This document shows positions 32,005-40,900 of a stretch of DNA of 60,221 nt, piece after piece (the stretch's first letter is position 1; each line of letters begins with the position of its first letter). Origin of the DNA: Oscillospiraceae bacterium (GTDB lineage: Bacteria; Bacillota; Clostridia; Oscillospirales; Oscillospiraceae). The DNA is taken from NCBI GenBank assembly GCA_017624915.1, contig JAGAMC010000005.1, positions 1-60,221 of the forward strand. The letters are read 5' to 3'. Under the pieces are notes generated by a model. That model was not told the origin of the DNA. It did no database searches and saw nothing but the letters and a program-made list of their open reading frames with translations. A program made the position numbers and the translations under genes.

Positions 32005-33405
32005 TTAGAAACGGAAATAGAGGAAGGGGTTGTAGGTGCTGGCCACCAGATAGGCGGTGCACACCAGAAGGCCGCCTGCCACGAGCACGGTGCAGACCAC
32101 CTGCTGTGCGCGGGGCTTCAGTTTGCCGTACACGGCGGCGCCCAGGGGGGTGGAGGCCACGGCGGCCGCCAGCAGGATGGGCAGGTAGCAGGTCAGGTAG
32201 TAGCCGAAGGCACCGTCCACTGCAGGCACGCCCCCCAGACCGAACATGACCCGCAGATAGGCGGTCATATGGCCAAAGTCTTCGATAGCGAAGATGGCCC
32301 AGCTGACCAGCACAAAGAACAGGGTGTAAATATGAGCCACGGCGGCGGGAGCCTTTTTCAGCCGGTCCAGCAGGAAAAACTTTTCCACCATCAGCAGGAT
32401 AAAGAAGTAAAGACCCCAGATCAGATAGTTCCAGCTTGCGCCGTGCCAGATGCCGGTGGCCGCCCAGACCACCAGCAGGTTGAACATCCAGCGGCCCTTG
32501 GAGCAGCGGTTGCCGCCCAGAGGGATATAGAGATACTCTCTGAACCATGTGCCCAGCGAGATGTGCCAGCGGCGCCAGAATTCCGTGATGCTTTTGGAGA
32601 TATAGGGGTAGTTGAAGTTGGCCAGAAAGTCAAAGCCGAACATATGGCCAAGGCCGGTGGCCATGTCAGAGTAGCCGGAGAAGTCGAAGTACAGCTGAAG
32701 AGAGAAGGCGATCACACCCAGCCAGGAACCGGCCACCGTAAGCTGGTCAGGTGTCATGGCCTTGTAGCTGTCCCACAGCATACCCACGTTGTTGGCAAGC
32801 AGCAGCTTCTTCGCCATGCCCACCATAAAGATCTGCACGCCGGCGGAGAACTTGTCCGCGTCGGTGGTGCGCTCGTCGATCTGGTCGCCCAGATCTTTAT
32901 ATTTGATGATGGGACCGGCGATAAGCTGGGGGAACAGGGTGACAAAGGTACCGAAGTTGAGGATGGACCGCTGAGCCCGGGTGTCGCCCCGGTACACATC
33001 GATGGTGTAGCTCATGGTCTGGAAGGTGTAGAAGGAGATGCCGATGGGCAAATGGATGCCCAGCACGGGGGCGTTGATGCCGATGGCCTGCAGGGAGCCG
33101 GCCAGAAAGTCCCAGTACTTGAAAAAAATCAGCAGGGCCAGGTTGAACACGATGGAGCTGGCCACCGCCAGCTTGGCGGCCCTGATGTTGCCTGCACCCT
33201 TATAGCGCTCCACCAGTATACCGTGGGTGAAGTCGATAACGGTGGACAGGAACATGATGAGCACAAATTCCCGCTCGCCCCAATAGTAAAAGAACAGGGA
33301 GGACAGCAGCAGCACCAGATTGCGGAACCTGCGGGGCACAACAAAGTACACCAGCATGGTCAGCGCAAGGAAATAGAACATGAATACAGGGGTGGAAAAG
33401 ACCAT
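32005..33405 (-). CDS. MBOAT O-acyltransferase (AlgI-like)
   Basis: 466-residue polytopic membrane protein. It is of the AlgI/DltB type, seen in FYTFQTMSYTIDVYRGD, GYSDMATGLGHMFGFDF, ITEFWRRWHISLGTWFREY and IWHGASWNYLIWGLYFF; the last holds the presumed catalytic His. It moves acyl groups, usually acetyl, across the membrane to an extracellular partner, here most likely the DHHW protein. Upstream is the DUF4358 lipoprotein. The glycan modified is not identified by the neighbourhood. Confidence 0.93.
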   Translation of the reverse strand: MVFSTPVFMFYFLALTMLVYFVVPRRFRNLVLLLSSLFFYYWGEREFVLIMFLSTVIDFTHGILVERYKGAGNIRAAKLAVASSIVFNLALLIFFKYWDFLAGSLQAIGINAPVLGIHLPIGISFYTFQTMSYTIDVYRGDTRAQRSILNFGTFVTLFPQLIAGPIIKYKDLGDQIDERTTDADKFSAGVQIFMVGMAKKLLLANNVGMLWDSYKAMTPDQLTVAGSWLGVIAFSLQLYFDFSGYSDMATGLGHMFGFDFLANFNYPYISKSITEFWRRWHISLGTWFREYLYIPLGGNRCSKGRWMFNLLVVWAATGIWHGASWNYLIWGLYFFILLMVEKFFLLDRLKKAPAAVAHIYTLFFVLVSWAIFAIEDFGHMTAYLRVMFGLGGVPAVDGAFGYYLTCYLPILLAAAVASTPLGAAVYGKLKPRAQQVVCTVLVAGGLLVCTAYLVASTYNPFLYFRF

Positions 33406-33455
33406 GAGATCACATCCTTATAGGAAGATGGATGGAGAGAAATGCGTGATCGGGA

Positions 33456-34433
33456 TCAGAACAGGGCGTTGAAGCGGGCGGCCACGTCGTCGGTCATGCC
33501 GTCGACAACGAACAGAGCCACAAAATTGCCGTTGCTGACCACCTTGGCCTGCGTCTGCCAGGCCTCGATGACCGGGGGGTAGTTGAAGTGATCCTCGACC
33601 TGAGCCTTGATGCGGGCACGAAAAATGGTTTTTACATTTTCCACATCATAGGAGTTGGCGCACTCCACCATGACGATCTCACAGGGAACGGCGGAGGTCT
33701 TAGGCATAATGGCCACACGCTGATTCAGCTGGCAGGTGGTCAGACCGGGGTAGAAGGCATCCAGAGCGTTGTCGTCCATGGGGATCAGCATGGTGTAGTT
33801 GGAGGGGTCGTCGAAGATGCTCTGATAGAAGGCGTTCAGGTCGATGGCGGAAGGAATCTCGGGAGCGGGAGATTCATCGGGCTTGGACTGGTCGGGAGCG
33901 GGCAGGTCGGGGGTCTGCTCCGGCTGAGACTGGTCGGGGACGGACACATCGGCGCCGCCGGAGACGGGCTTGTCCTCCTTGATGGTGCAGCGCACGACGC
34001 ACGAAGCGGTCAGCTGGCCGGCGCAGGCGGTGATGGTGGCGGTGCCGGCGGCCACAGCGGTGACCACGCCGTTTTCGTCCACGGTGGCGACGGCCTCGTC
34101 GGAGGAGGTCCACACCACCTGGGCGGGTTCCGTGCCGGTGAAGGATGCCTTCAGCTTATAGGAAGCGCCGGCGGACTTGAGGGTGAAGTCGGTTTTGTTC
34201 AGGGAGATGGACTGCTCCGCGGGGACCTCGGGCTGAGGCTGGACGGGGGTGGAGACATCGCCCTGCCCGGGCTTGGACTGGTCGGGCGCGCTTGCGTCGG
34301 GCTTGGAGATGCTCACATCGGGCTGGGAGCTGCCGGCGGAGGAAGAAGCGTTGTTCTTCGGGCCGCAGGCGGTGAGCAGGGAGCAGGACATGACGAGCGC
34401 CATGCCAAGAGACAGAATGCGAATGTGTTTCAT
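33456..34433 (-). CDS. Lipoprotein with Ig-like (BIG2) and DUF4358 domains
   Basis: 325 residues. Lipobox LLTAC (Cys22), a Ser/Pro/Gln-rich linker, a BIG2-type Ig-like domain (residues ~75-150, with VVWTSSDEAVATVDENGVVT), a second Pro/Asp-rich linker (PDQSQPEQTPDLPAPDQSKP) and a C-terminal DUF4358 domain (residues ~220-325, YTMLIPMDDNALDAFYPGL). DUF4358 genes regularly neighbour MBOAT and DHHW genes, so it is probably an outer accessory of the O-acylation machine. The ATG at 34433 lies behind AAAGGAG. The long leader carries a promoter and a terminator hairpin (see 34571-34695). Confidence 0.85.
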   Translation of the reverse strand: MKHIRILSLGMALVMSCSLLTACGPKNNASSSAGSSQPDVSISKPDASAPDQSKPGQGDVSTPVQPQPEVPAEQSISLNKTDFTLKSAGASYKLKASFTGTEPAQVVWTSSDEAVATVDENGVVTAVAAGTATITACAGQLTASCVVRCTIKEDKPVSGGADVSVPDQSQPEQTPDLPAPDQSKPDESPAPEIPSAIDLNAFYQSIFDDPSNYTMLIPMDDNALDAFYPGLTTCQLNQRVAIMPKTSAVPCEIVMVECANSYDVENVKTIFRARIKAQVEDHFNYPPVIEAWQTQAKVVSNGNFVALFVVDGMTDDVAARFNALF

Positions 34434-34570
34434 AATTAAGTTCTCCTTTGTCGAGTGGCGAATGATTCGAGAGATTTGACGCAGGCAGAGGGAAAAAGTT
34501 CCCTCTTTTTCCCGGAAATGTTGAAATAAGCCTTGTGCAAAACAGTTTACCACAGAAGCGCGGCAGATGC

Positions 34571-34599
34571 AAAAAATAACGCCCTCTGGCGAGGGCGTT
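34571..34599 (-). terminator. Terminator or attenuator in the leader of the DUF4358 operon
   Basis: Minus strand AACGCCCTC, loop GCCA, GAGGGCGTT, then TATTTTTT. It lies about 70 bases after the probable transcription start and about 140 before the lipoprotein start, so transcription into the operon must pass it. An alternative pairing of the upstream CTGGC with the loop GCCAG would disrupt the stem. Confidence 0.6.
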
Positions 34600-34666
34600 C
34601 AGATGCCAGGAGAATGGAATGAACAGATGCCGCATACAGCGGCGCGCTGCAGCAGCGCTGTAATTT

Positions 34667-34695
34667 ATGATATGCGCAGGGGGTGCGGTTGTCAA
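34667..34695 (-). promoter_or_regulatory. Promoter upstream of the leader hairpin
   Basis: Minus strand TTGACA (34695-34690), 17-bp spacer, TATCAT (34672-34667). No minus-strand gene begins before the hairpin at 34599, so the transcript is either an attenuated leader of the DUF4358-MBOAT-DHHW operon or a ~90-base small RNA. The rest of 34434-34853 holds no gene; a TATAAT at 34784-34789 on the plus strand probably serves the hibernation factor gene. Confidence 0.65.
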
Positions 34696-34853
34696 GAAGA
34701 GCTTTTGTCGAAGAAATGGTGAGAGGGCTGCAAAGTTTTTGAAAATTTTTACAAAAACAGATGGAAAAAACGCGCAGTTATGGTATAATAACACCAAGGA
34801 CGCGGCTGCGTCCAATCCCACACCGCCCTTCGGGGTGAAAGGAGCTGACACGC

Positions 34854-35393
34854 ATGAAGTTCACATTTACAGACAAAAAGGTCGATCTGCCCGCTTCTGT
34901 CCACGCCTATGCCGAGAAAAAGGTGGGCAAACTGGACCGCTACTTCAGGGAGGATGCCGCCGCAGCTGTCACATTCAGTGTGGAAAAGGACCGGAACAAG
35001 GTGGAGATCACCGTCCGGTCCGGAGGCACGATCCTGCGCGTGTCGGAGAGCACATCCGATATGTTCGCTTCCATCGACTCTGCCGTTGCCCTGCTGGAGC
35101 GTCAGATCCGCAAGAACAAGACCCGCCTTGAAAAGCGCCTGCGTCAGGGGGCATTTGAACGCGTGGTAGATGAAGAGAGCTCTTTTGTTCCCGTTGCGGA
35201 GGAGGGGGAGTACGACATCGTGCGTACCAAGACCTTCCCCATCAAGCCCATGACCCGGGACGAGGCCATCCTGCAGATGAATCTGCTCAGCCACAGCTTT
35301 TATGCCTTTAAGGACGAGGCGGCGGGCGGAGCCTTTGCCGTGGTCTACCGCCGCAACGATGGCGGCTACGGCCTGATCGAGGACGAGGTATAA
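34854..35393 (+). CDS. hpf: Ribosome hibernation-promoting factor, long form
   Basis: 179 residues. The N-terminal S30AE/HPF domain (MKFTFTDKKVDLPASVHAYA, ~1-100) binds in the decoding channel of the 30S subunit. The C-terminal ~55-residue domain (IVRTKTFPIKPMTRDEAILQ, GHSFYAF-like NLLSHSFYAFKDE) makes long-form HPF dimerise ribosomes into 100S particles. Active in stationary phase. AAAGGAG precedes the ATG; a strong bidirectional terminator follows. Confidence 0.95.
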   Translation: MKFTFTDKKVDLPASVHAYAEKKVGKLDRYFREDAAAAVTFSVEKDRNKVEITVRSGGTILRVSESTSDMFASIDSAVALLERQIRKNKTRLEKRLRQGAFERVVDEESSFVPVAEEGEYDIVRTKTFPIKPMTRDEAILQMNLLSHSFYAFKDEAAGGAFAVVYRRNDGGYGLIEDEV

Positions 35394-35402
35394 CAGGATT
35401 GA

Positions 35403-35436
35403 AAACCGGGGCGCGGCATCGGCCGCGCCCCGGTTT
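35403..35436. terminator. Terminator between hpf and anSME
   Basis: AAACCGGGGCGCGGC / GCCGCGCCCCGGTTT with T runs on both strands; serves the convergent pair. Confidence 0.85.
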
Positions 35437-35458
35437 ATGTCTTTTTGGGGGAAGAAGT

Positions 35459-36589
35459 TCAGCGGCCGGCCTGCTGCAGCAGGGACCGGCAGATCTGTGC
35501 CAGACGGGGATGGGCATACTCCAGAAAATTCCGGTACGCCGAACAGAAATAGTTCCTGCGGGTCTCATCGGCGGTAATGGGCTCCCGGTTTCTCCGGCAG
35601 CCGTTGCCGCACAGACGAAGCCATTGACAGGTCCGGCACTCCCCGGGCAGCCGTGCGGACCAGGGGACGAAGCCGGAGACCTGCCGGTTCTGCTCCATGG
35701 CCCGGAAAGAGTCCTCCAGAATATTGCCCAGCTTCCACTTGTCCAGAGCATAAAAGTCGCATGGGTAGACGCTGCCGTCCGCCTCGATGACCCACTGGGG
35801 GGCGCAGCATCCCTGCAGACTGCAGCTTTCCGGGGTCTGCCCGGTCAGGATCATCATCAGATTTTCAAAATAGCGGTTATACACATAGTGCCCTGCCGTC
35901 AGGTCCTGATACCAGGCGTCAAACATATCTTTCAGAAACACCTCGTACCGCTCCGGGGTGAGGGAGTAGTCGTGGCCGCCCCGTGGCTCGCCGATGGGGT
36001 CAAGACACTCTATGTACTGCTGGTAGCCGAAGCCCTGTTTCTTAAAAAAGTCGTATACCTGCCGGCCGTGGCGGGCGTTTGCGGCGGAGACGACGGTCAG
36101 AATGTTGAATTCCACGTTGTGCTTCTGAAGAAGCCGGATGGCGCTCATAACGCGCCGGAAGGTGCCTTTGCCTTGGGCGTCCAGCCGGTAGCGGTCGTGG
36201 ATGTCCTTGGGACCGTCCAGCGAGATACCAACAAGGACGCTCTGTTCGGCAAACCATTTGGCCCAGTCCTCGTTCAGGGCGTAGCCGTTGGTCTGGATGG
36301 AATAGTGGATGCGAACCCCCTTGGGGTTGGGGTGGTGTGCGGCATAGTCGGACAGATCCTGAAAGAACTCCAGCCCGGCCAGGGTGGGTTCCCCACCCTG
36401 AAAGGAAAAGGTGCAGTCCCCGTCCGCGTAGTCCAGCGCCCTGTCCACGATGGTGTGCATGGTCTGCCGGGACATACGCCCCACAAGGGGGATACAGCGG
36501 TTTTGGGCCTCGTCTGTGTAAAAGCAGTACTGGCAGCGCATATTGCAGCTGCCGGAGACGGGCTTGATCAACAGGCTCAGGGGCGGCAT
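35459..36589 (-). CDS. Anaerobic sulfatase maturase (radical SAM, anSME)
   Basis: 376 residues. Radical SAM cluster CNMRCQYC (Cys15, Cys19, Cys22), FSFQGGEPTLAG near residue 62 for SAM binding, and a C-terminal SPASM/auxiliary cluster region rich in cysteine (CSLQGCCAPQWV, CDFYALDKWKLGN, CRTCQWLRLCGNGCRRN). anSME enzymes convert a Cys or Ser in sulfatases into formylglycine without oxygen. A Cys-type sulfatase is encoded about 1.2 kb away (37794), its probable substrate. Transcribed opposite to it. Confidence 0.92.
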   Translation of the reverse strand: MPPLSLLIKPVSGSCNMRCQYCFYTDEAQNRCIPLVGRMSRQTMHTIVDRALDYADGDCTFSFQGGEPTLAGLEFFQDLSDYAAHHPNPKGVRIHYSIQTNGYALNEDWAKWFAEQSVLVGISLDGPKDIHDRYRLDAQGKGTFRRVMSAIRLLQKHNVEFNILTVVSAANARHGRQVYDFFKKQGFGYQQYIECLDPIGEPRGGHDYSLTPERYEVFLKDMFDAWYQDLTAGHYVYNRYFENLMMILTGQTPESCSLQGCCAPQWVIEADGSVYPCDFYALDKWKLGNILEDSFRAMEQNRQVSGFVPWSARLPGECRTCQWLRLCGNGCRRNREPITADETRRNYFCSAYRNFLEYAHPRLAQICRSLLQQAGR

Positions 36590-36776
36590 GGCAACTCTCC
36601 TGTCCGGCAGCGGCCTTTGGACGGCTGCCTGTTTACTATGCTGATATTTTACACACTTTTTTTGGTGCGGGCAACGTGTTTTTGCTGATTGTCCAAAATA
36701 ACCGTGACTTTTCTGTGCCCTGCCGATATAATATTACGTGTGAACGGGAAAACGTACCGGTTCAGGAGGAATTGAC

Positions 36777-37658
36777 ATGAAATTTGAACTTTCGTGCGGT
36801 GGTATGCGCGCCGTGGCGGACAGCCGGGGCGGGGAACTGATCTCCCTGCAGGACGCCCAGGGGACCCAGTACATATGGAATGGCGATCCGGCCTTTTGGG
36901 CAGGGCGCAATCCCCTGCTGTTTCCCATTGTGGGAAATCTGAAAAACGGGGAAGTACAGATCCGGGGACAGGCCTGCCGGATGGGCCGCCATGGTTTTGC
37001 GCGGGAAATGGAGTTTTCTCCGGTCAGACAGGACGACCGGCAGGTGGTTCTGGAACTGCGGGAAAGTCCCAAGACCCTGCAGTGCTATCCCTTTGCCTTT
37101 TCTCTCCGGGTCACCCACACACTGAATGAGGACGGTTTTACCACTGCGTTTGAGGTGCGCAATACGGGCCATGCGCCCATGCCCTTCTGTATCGGGGCGC
37201 ACACGGCCTTTTGCTGTCCCATCCACCCGGGGGAACGGTTTGAGGATTACCGACTTGTTTTTGACAGGCCGGAGCATGCACAGACGCTCCTGCTGACTGC
37301 TGACGGACTGGTGAAGCATGGGTGTACCCGGCCCATGCTGAAGGAAGAGGACAGCTTTTCGCTGGACCGGTCGGTTTTTGAGCGGTTGGACACCATCATA
37401 CTGGAGGATCTTCGCTCCTCCGGTGTAGGCCTTTACCACCGGGAGACGGGCCGGGGACTGCACGTGGACTTTGGTGGATTTCCCATGGTGGCGTTCTGGA
37501 CGAAAAGCGGCTGTGAGGCCCCCTTTATCTGCATAGAGCCCTGGCACGGCTGCGCTGCTTTGGACAATGAGAGCGGCGAATTTTCCGACAAACCCTACTG
37601 CATCACGCTGCCTGCCGGGCAGAGCATGCACCTGAGCTATACCGTGACTGTGGGATAA
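36777..37658 (+). CDS. Aldose 1-epimerase family protein (LacX-like)
   Basis: 293 residues with the galactose mutarotase-like beta-supersandwich. Family features are the NPLLFPIVGNLKNG segment, RHGFAREMEF with the conserved His-Gly-Phe, GAHTAFCCPI with the catalytic-type His, and IEPWHGCAALDN near the end. Interconverts sugar anomers or binds a hexose-6-phosphate; the exact substrate is unclear. AGGAGG lies upstream. Directly ahead of the sulfatase but not closely coupled (135 bases), so it may take part in use of the desulfated sugar. Confidence 0.87.
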   Translation: MKFELSCGGMRAVADSRGGELISLQDAQGTQYIWNGDPAFWAGRNPLLFPIVGNLKNGEVQIRGQACRMGRHGFAREMEFSPVRQDDRQVVLELRESPKTLQCYPFAFSLRVTHTLNEDGFTTAFEVRNTGHAPMPFCIGAHTAFCCPIHPGERFEDYRLVFDRPEHAQTLLLTADGLVKHGCTRPMLKEEDSFSLDRSVFERLDTIILEDLRSSGVGLYHRETGRGLHVDFGGFPMVAFWTKSGCEAPFICIEPWHGCAALDNESGEFSDKPYCITLPAGQSMHLSYTVTVG

Positions 37659-37793
37659 AAAATTGTAAAAAATCACGGAAATATATCGAAATGATCACAG
37701 TATGTTTGACATCATGACCGAAAGATGGTAGTATGGTCATGAAAAATGCAGCTGCTGCGCATCTGCGCGGCAGCCGGAAAGGATGCGGTTGAC

Positions 37794-39245
37794 ATGGCGA
37801 AGCGGAAAAACGTGCTGCTGATTCTGTCCGATCAGCAGCGCATGGATACCATCAGCGCCTACGGGATGAACGACATCTGTAAGACGCCCCATATTGACCA
37901 ACTGGCAGCGGAAGGCATGAAGTTTACTAACGCATACACGCCTTCCGCTATTTGCGCCCCGGCCCGGGCCAGTGTGATGACCGGTCTGTACCCCCACAAG
38001 CACGGCGTGGTGGATAACTTCACCTGTATCAAGGAAGAGACCCCCCTGCTTGGCCAGTGCATGCACGATGCCGGCTACTACTGCGGCTATGCCGGCAAGT
38101 GGCACGTCACTCCAAACAAGACTCCGGAGGAGTGCGGCTTTGACGAGGGCAAGCCTTTCATGGGCTATGGCTTCCCCGGCAGTCAGGTGTTCCCCAGTCT
38201 GATTTTCAATCAGCCTCCTGACAACGAGCCGAACTACTACGAGCTTTATCTGAAAGAGCACGGCTATGACAATGTGGACGTGTCCAACGGCTTTCTGGGG
38301 GACAATCCCGCCCTGCAGATCCAGGAGATGTTCTGCAAGCACGAAGGACCTGTGGAGAGCACCATCGAGTATTTCGTGGCCCACGAGACCAACCGCCTGA
38401 TCGACAAGGCCAGGGAGGAGGACAAACCCTTCTTCATCTGGGCCAACTTCTGGGGTCCTCACAGTCCCAGCATCGTGCCGGAGCCCTATTACTCCATGTA
38501 CAATCCGGAAGATATTCCGGAGCACCCCAGTTACTGTGATGACCTGCTGGATAAGCCCTATGGCTATTACCTCAGCGAGAAGATGTGGGGTCTGGGCAAC
38601 TACGGCTGGAAGGGCTTCCAGGAGATCGCCGCCCGCTACTACGGACACTGCACCATGATCGACGACATGGTGGGCATGATCGTGGATAAGCTGAAGGCCG
38701 AGGGCCTTTATGAGGACACCATCATCATTTACAGCGCCGACCACGGCGACTGTCTGGGTGCCCACAAGCTGATCGAAAAGGGCGCATTCACCTTTGACGA
38801 GATCTACCACATCCCCATGGTGGTCAAGGGCGCGGGGAACAAAGACAACGACAGCTTTGTCTACCTGCATGAGATGATGCCCACCATTCTGGATATTGCC
38901 GGGATCAAGCCCCCTCGGCCCGTGGATGGGCAGAGCGTCCTGCCCCTGATGACCGGGGAGCAGGAAGACAACGGCCGCACAGAGGTGTACGGCGAATACC
39001 ACAACCACTTCTACACCGCCCGTCAGCGCATGGTGCGCGACCGGGACTATCAGCTGACCTTCAACGAAAGCGAACGGGGTGAGCTGTACGACCTGAAAAA
39101 GGACCCCTATCAGCTGAAAAATGTGTGCTATGACCCGGCCTATGCCGACGTGAAGAAAAAGTATCTGGACATCATGTCCCGGTACATGAAAGAGCTGAAC
39201 GACCCCGCGGGCACCTGGTTCCACCGTATCAAGGAATTTTATTGA
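37794..39245 (+). CDS. Cys-type sulfatase, cytoplasmic
   Basis: 483 residues of the alkaline phosphatase/sulfatase superfamily. Metal and substrate residues are in LLILSDQQRMD at the start. The formylglycine motif is CAPAR (Cys54 becomes the catalytic formylglycine), followed by MTGLYPHKHGV and a later YSADHGDCLGAHKL. There is no signal peptide, so hydrolysis of the sulfate ester happens inside the cell, after import. It matches the anSME upstream and the ABC importer directly downstream (17 bases). I take the ATG at 37794; an upstream in-frame ATG at 37746 has no ribosome binding site. Confidence 0.92.
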   Translation: MAKRKNVLLILSDQQRMDTISAYGMNDICKTPHIDQLAAEGMKFTNAYTPSAICAPARASVMTGLYPHKHGVVDNFTCIKEETPLLGQCMHDAGYYCGYAGKWHVTPNKTPEECGFDEGKPFMGYGFPGSQVFPSLIFNQPPDNEPNYYELYLKEHGYDNVDVSNGFLGDNPALQIQEMFCKHEGPVESTIEYFVAHETNRLIDKAREEDKPFFIWANFWGPHSPSIVPEPYYSMYNPEDIPEHPSYCDDLLDKPYGYYLSEKMWGLGNYGWKGFQEIAARYYGHCTMIDDMVGMIVDKLKAEGLYEDTIIIYSADHGDCLGAHKLIEKGAFTFDEIYHIPMVVKGAGNKDNDSFVYLHEMMPTILDIAGIKPPRPVDGQSVLPLMTGEQEDNGRTEVYGEYHNHFYTARQRMVRDRDYQLTFNESERGELYDLKKDPYQLKNVCYDPAYADVKKKYLDIMSRYMKELNDPAGTWFHRIKEFY

Positions 39246-39262
39246 AAAGGCGGCGAGGTAAT

Positions 39263-40048
39263 ATGTTGAACAAAAAGAAGAACTTTATTGACAGGATCCC
39301 CAATTGGGGCTGGCTGATGATCAGCCTGGCCACAGCCATCGTGCTGTGGTACTTTCTGAGCATCGGCGAGCGGACCGGCCGCTGCTTCCCCTTCATAGAC
39401 AAGATCTACGTTGCGATAAAGACGGTTATCGAGCGCGAGATCCTGTGGGCCGACATTCAAAGCAGTATGATCTCCGTGATCATGGGCTTCTTCTTTGGCT
39501 TCATCTCCAGCGTGCCTGTGGCTTTTCTGATGGCCTGGTATCGCCCCGTGCGCTACATCGTGGAGCCCTGGATCCAGTTCATCCGCAACATTCCTCCGCT
39601 GGCCTATGTGCCTCTGGTGGTCATCGGCGCCGGTGTTGGCCGCGTGCCTCAGGTCATTGTGATCTGGCTGGCCACCTTCCTGACCATGACCATCACCATT
39701 TATCAGGGCGTGCGCAACGTGGACGAGACTCTGATCAAGGCCGCCCGGGTGCTGGGCGCCAAGGACCGGGACCTGTTTGTCAAGGTCATCTTCCCCGCCA
39801 CCACCCCCTTTATTCTGACGGCTGTGCGTCTGGGCGCCTCCGTTGCCCTGACCACCCTAATCGCCGCTGAGTCCACCGGCGCCTTTGCCGGTCTGGGTAT
39901 GCGCATCCGCTCCTTCAACAACAGCTACGAAGTGGAGCCCATGCTGCTGTACATTATCCTCATCGGTATCATCGGCATCTCCATTGAGAAGATCATCAAG
40001 CTTCTGGAAAAGAAACTGACCGGCTGGCAGGAAACCAGAGACGTGTAA
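39263..40048 (+). CDS. ABC transporter permease, sulfonate/nitrate/taurine type
   Basis: 261 residues, about six helices, SsuC/TauC-like. The EAA loop is NVDETLIKAARVLGAKDRDLF then KVIFPATTPFILTAVRLG. Follows the sulfatase and precedes the ATPase by 15 bases in one operon. It would import a sulfonate, sulfate ester or other small anion; the neighbouring sulfatase favours a sulfated organic compound. ATG at 39263 behind GGCGAGG. Confidence 0.9.
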   Translation: MLNKKKNFIDRIPNWGWLMISLATAIVLWYFLSIGERTGRCFPFIDKIYVAIKTVIEREILWADIQSSMISVIMGFFFGFISSVPVAFLMAWYRPVRYIVEPWIQFIRNIPPLAYVPLVVIGAGVGRVPQVIVIWLATFLTMTITIYQGVRNVDETLIKAARVLGAKDRDLFVKVIFPATTPFILTAVRLGASVALTTLIAAESTGAFAGLGMRIRSFNNSYEVEPMLLYIILIGIIGISIEKIIKLLEKKLTGWQETRDV

Positions 40049-40063
40049 GGGAGGGTGATACAT

Positions 40064-40846
40064 ATGGAACGAAACGTTAAGGTCAAAATTGACCATGTGG
40101 AAAAGATCTATGACGGCCGCCAGGGCAAAATGATCGCCCTGAACGGCGTGGATCTGGACATTTACGAAAACGAGTTTATCTGTGTGGTCGGCCCCTCCGG
40201 CTGTGGTAAATCCACCCTGCTGAACATTATTGCCGGCCTGCTGGAGCCCACCTCCGGCGCGGTGTATGTCAACGGCAAGAAAGTGGAGGGAACCGGAACC
40301 GAGCGGGGTGTGGTGTTCCAGCAGTACGCCCTGTTCCCATGGATGACCGTCCTGAAGAACGTCATGTTCGGCCTGAAGCTCAAGGGAATGAGCGACGCCG
40401 AGGCCCGCGAGATCGCCATGAAGTACATCAGGATGGTGCAGCTGGAAGACTTTGTGGATGCCTACCCCAAGGAGCTGTCCGGCGGCATGAAGCAGCGTGT
40501 TGCCATCGCCCGCGCCTACGCGGTCCAGCCCGAGGTGCTGCTGATGGACGAACCCTTCGGCGCGCTGGACGCCCAGACCCGCACCCAGCTGCAGTCCGAG
40601 CTGATCCAGACCTGGCAGGAGGAAAAGAAGACCTGCTTCTTCATTACCCACGATGTGGAGGAGGCCATCATTCTGGCCACCAAGGTCATCGTTATGAGCG
40701 CCCGTCCCGGCCGCATTAAGACCATCATCGACATCAACCTGCCCTACCCCCGCACCCAGGACCTGAAAATGCAGAAGGAGTTCCTGGACCTGAAGGCCCA
40801 GATCTGGGGCGAGGTCTATCAGGAGTATCTGGAGGTCCGCAAGTAA
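40064..40846 (+). CDS. ABC transporter ATP-binding protein, SsuB/TauB type
   Basis: 260 residues. Walker A GPSGCGKST, Q-loop QQYALFPWM, signature LSGGMKQRVAIARA, Walker B EVLLMDEPFGALD and switch His in ITHDVEEAI. The QQYALFPWMTV and RPGRIKTI segments are typical of the nitrate/sulfonate/taurine group. GGGAGGGTG lies upstream. Second component of the importer. Confidence 0.94.
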   Translation: MERNVKVKIDHVEKIYDGRQGKMIALNGVDLDIYENEFICVVGPSGCGKSTLLNIIAGLLEPTSGAVYVNGKKVEGTGTERGVVFQQYALFPWMTVLKNVMFGLKLKGMSDAEAREIAMKYIRMVQLEDFVDAYPKELSGGMKQRVAIARAYAVQPEVLLMDEPFGALDAQTRTQLQSELIQTWQEEKKTCFFITHDVEEAIILATKVIVMSARPGRIKTIIDINLPYPRTQDLKMQKEFLDLKAQIWGEVYQEYLEVRK

Positions 40847-40900
40847 CCGGCCATTATGGGCCAAGAGCCCAATGGATATAAAAGAGGAGGATCATCATTT

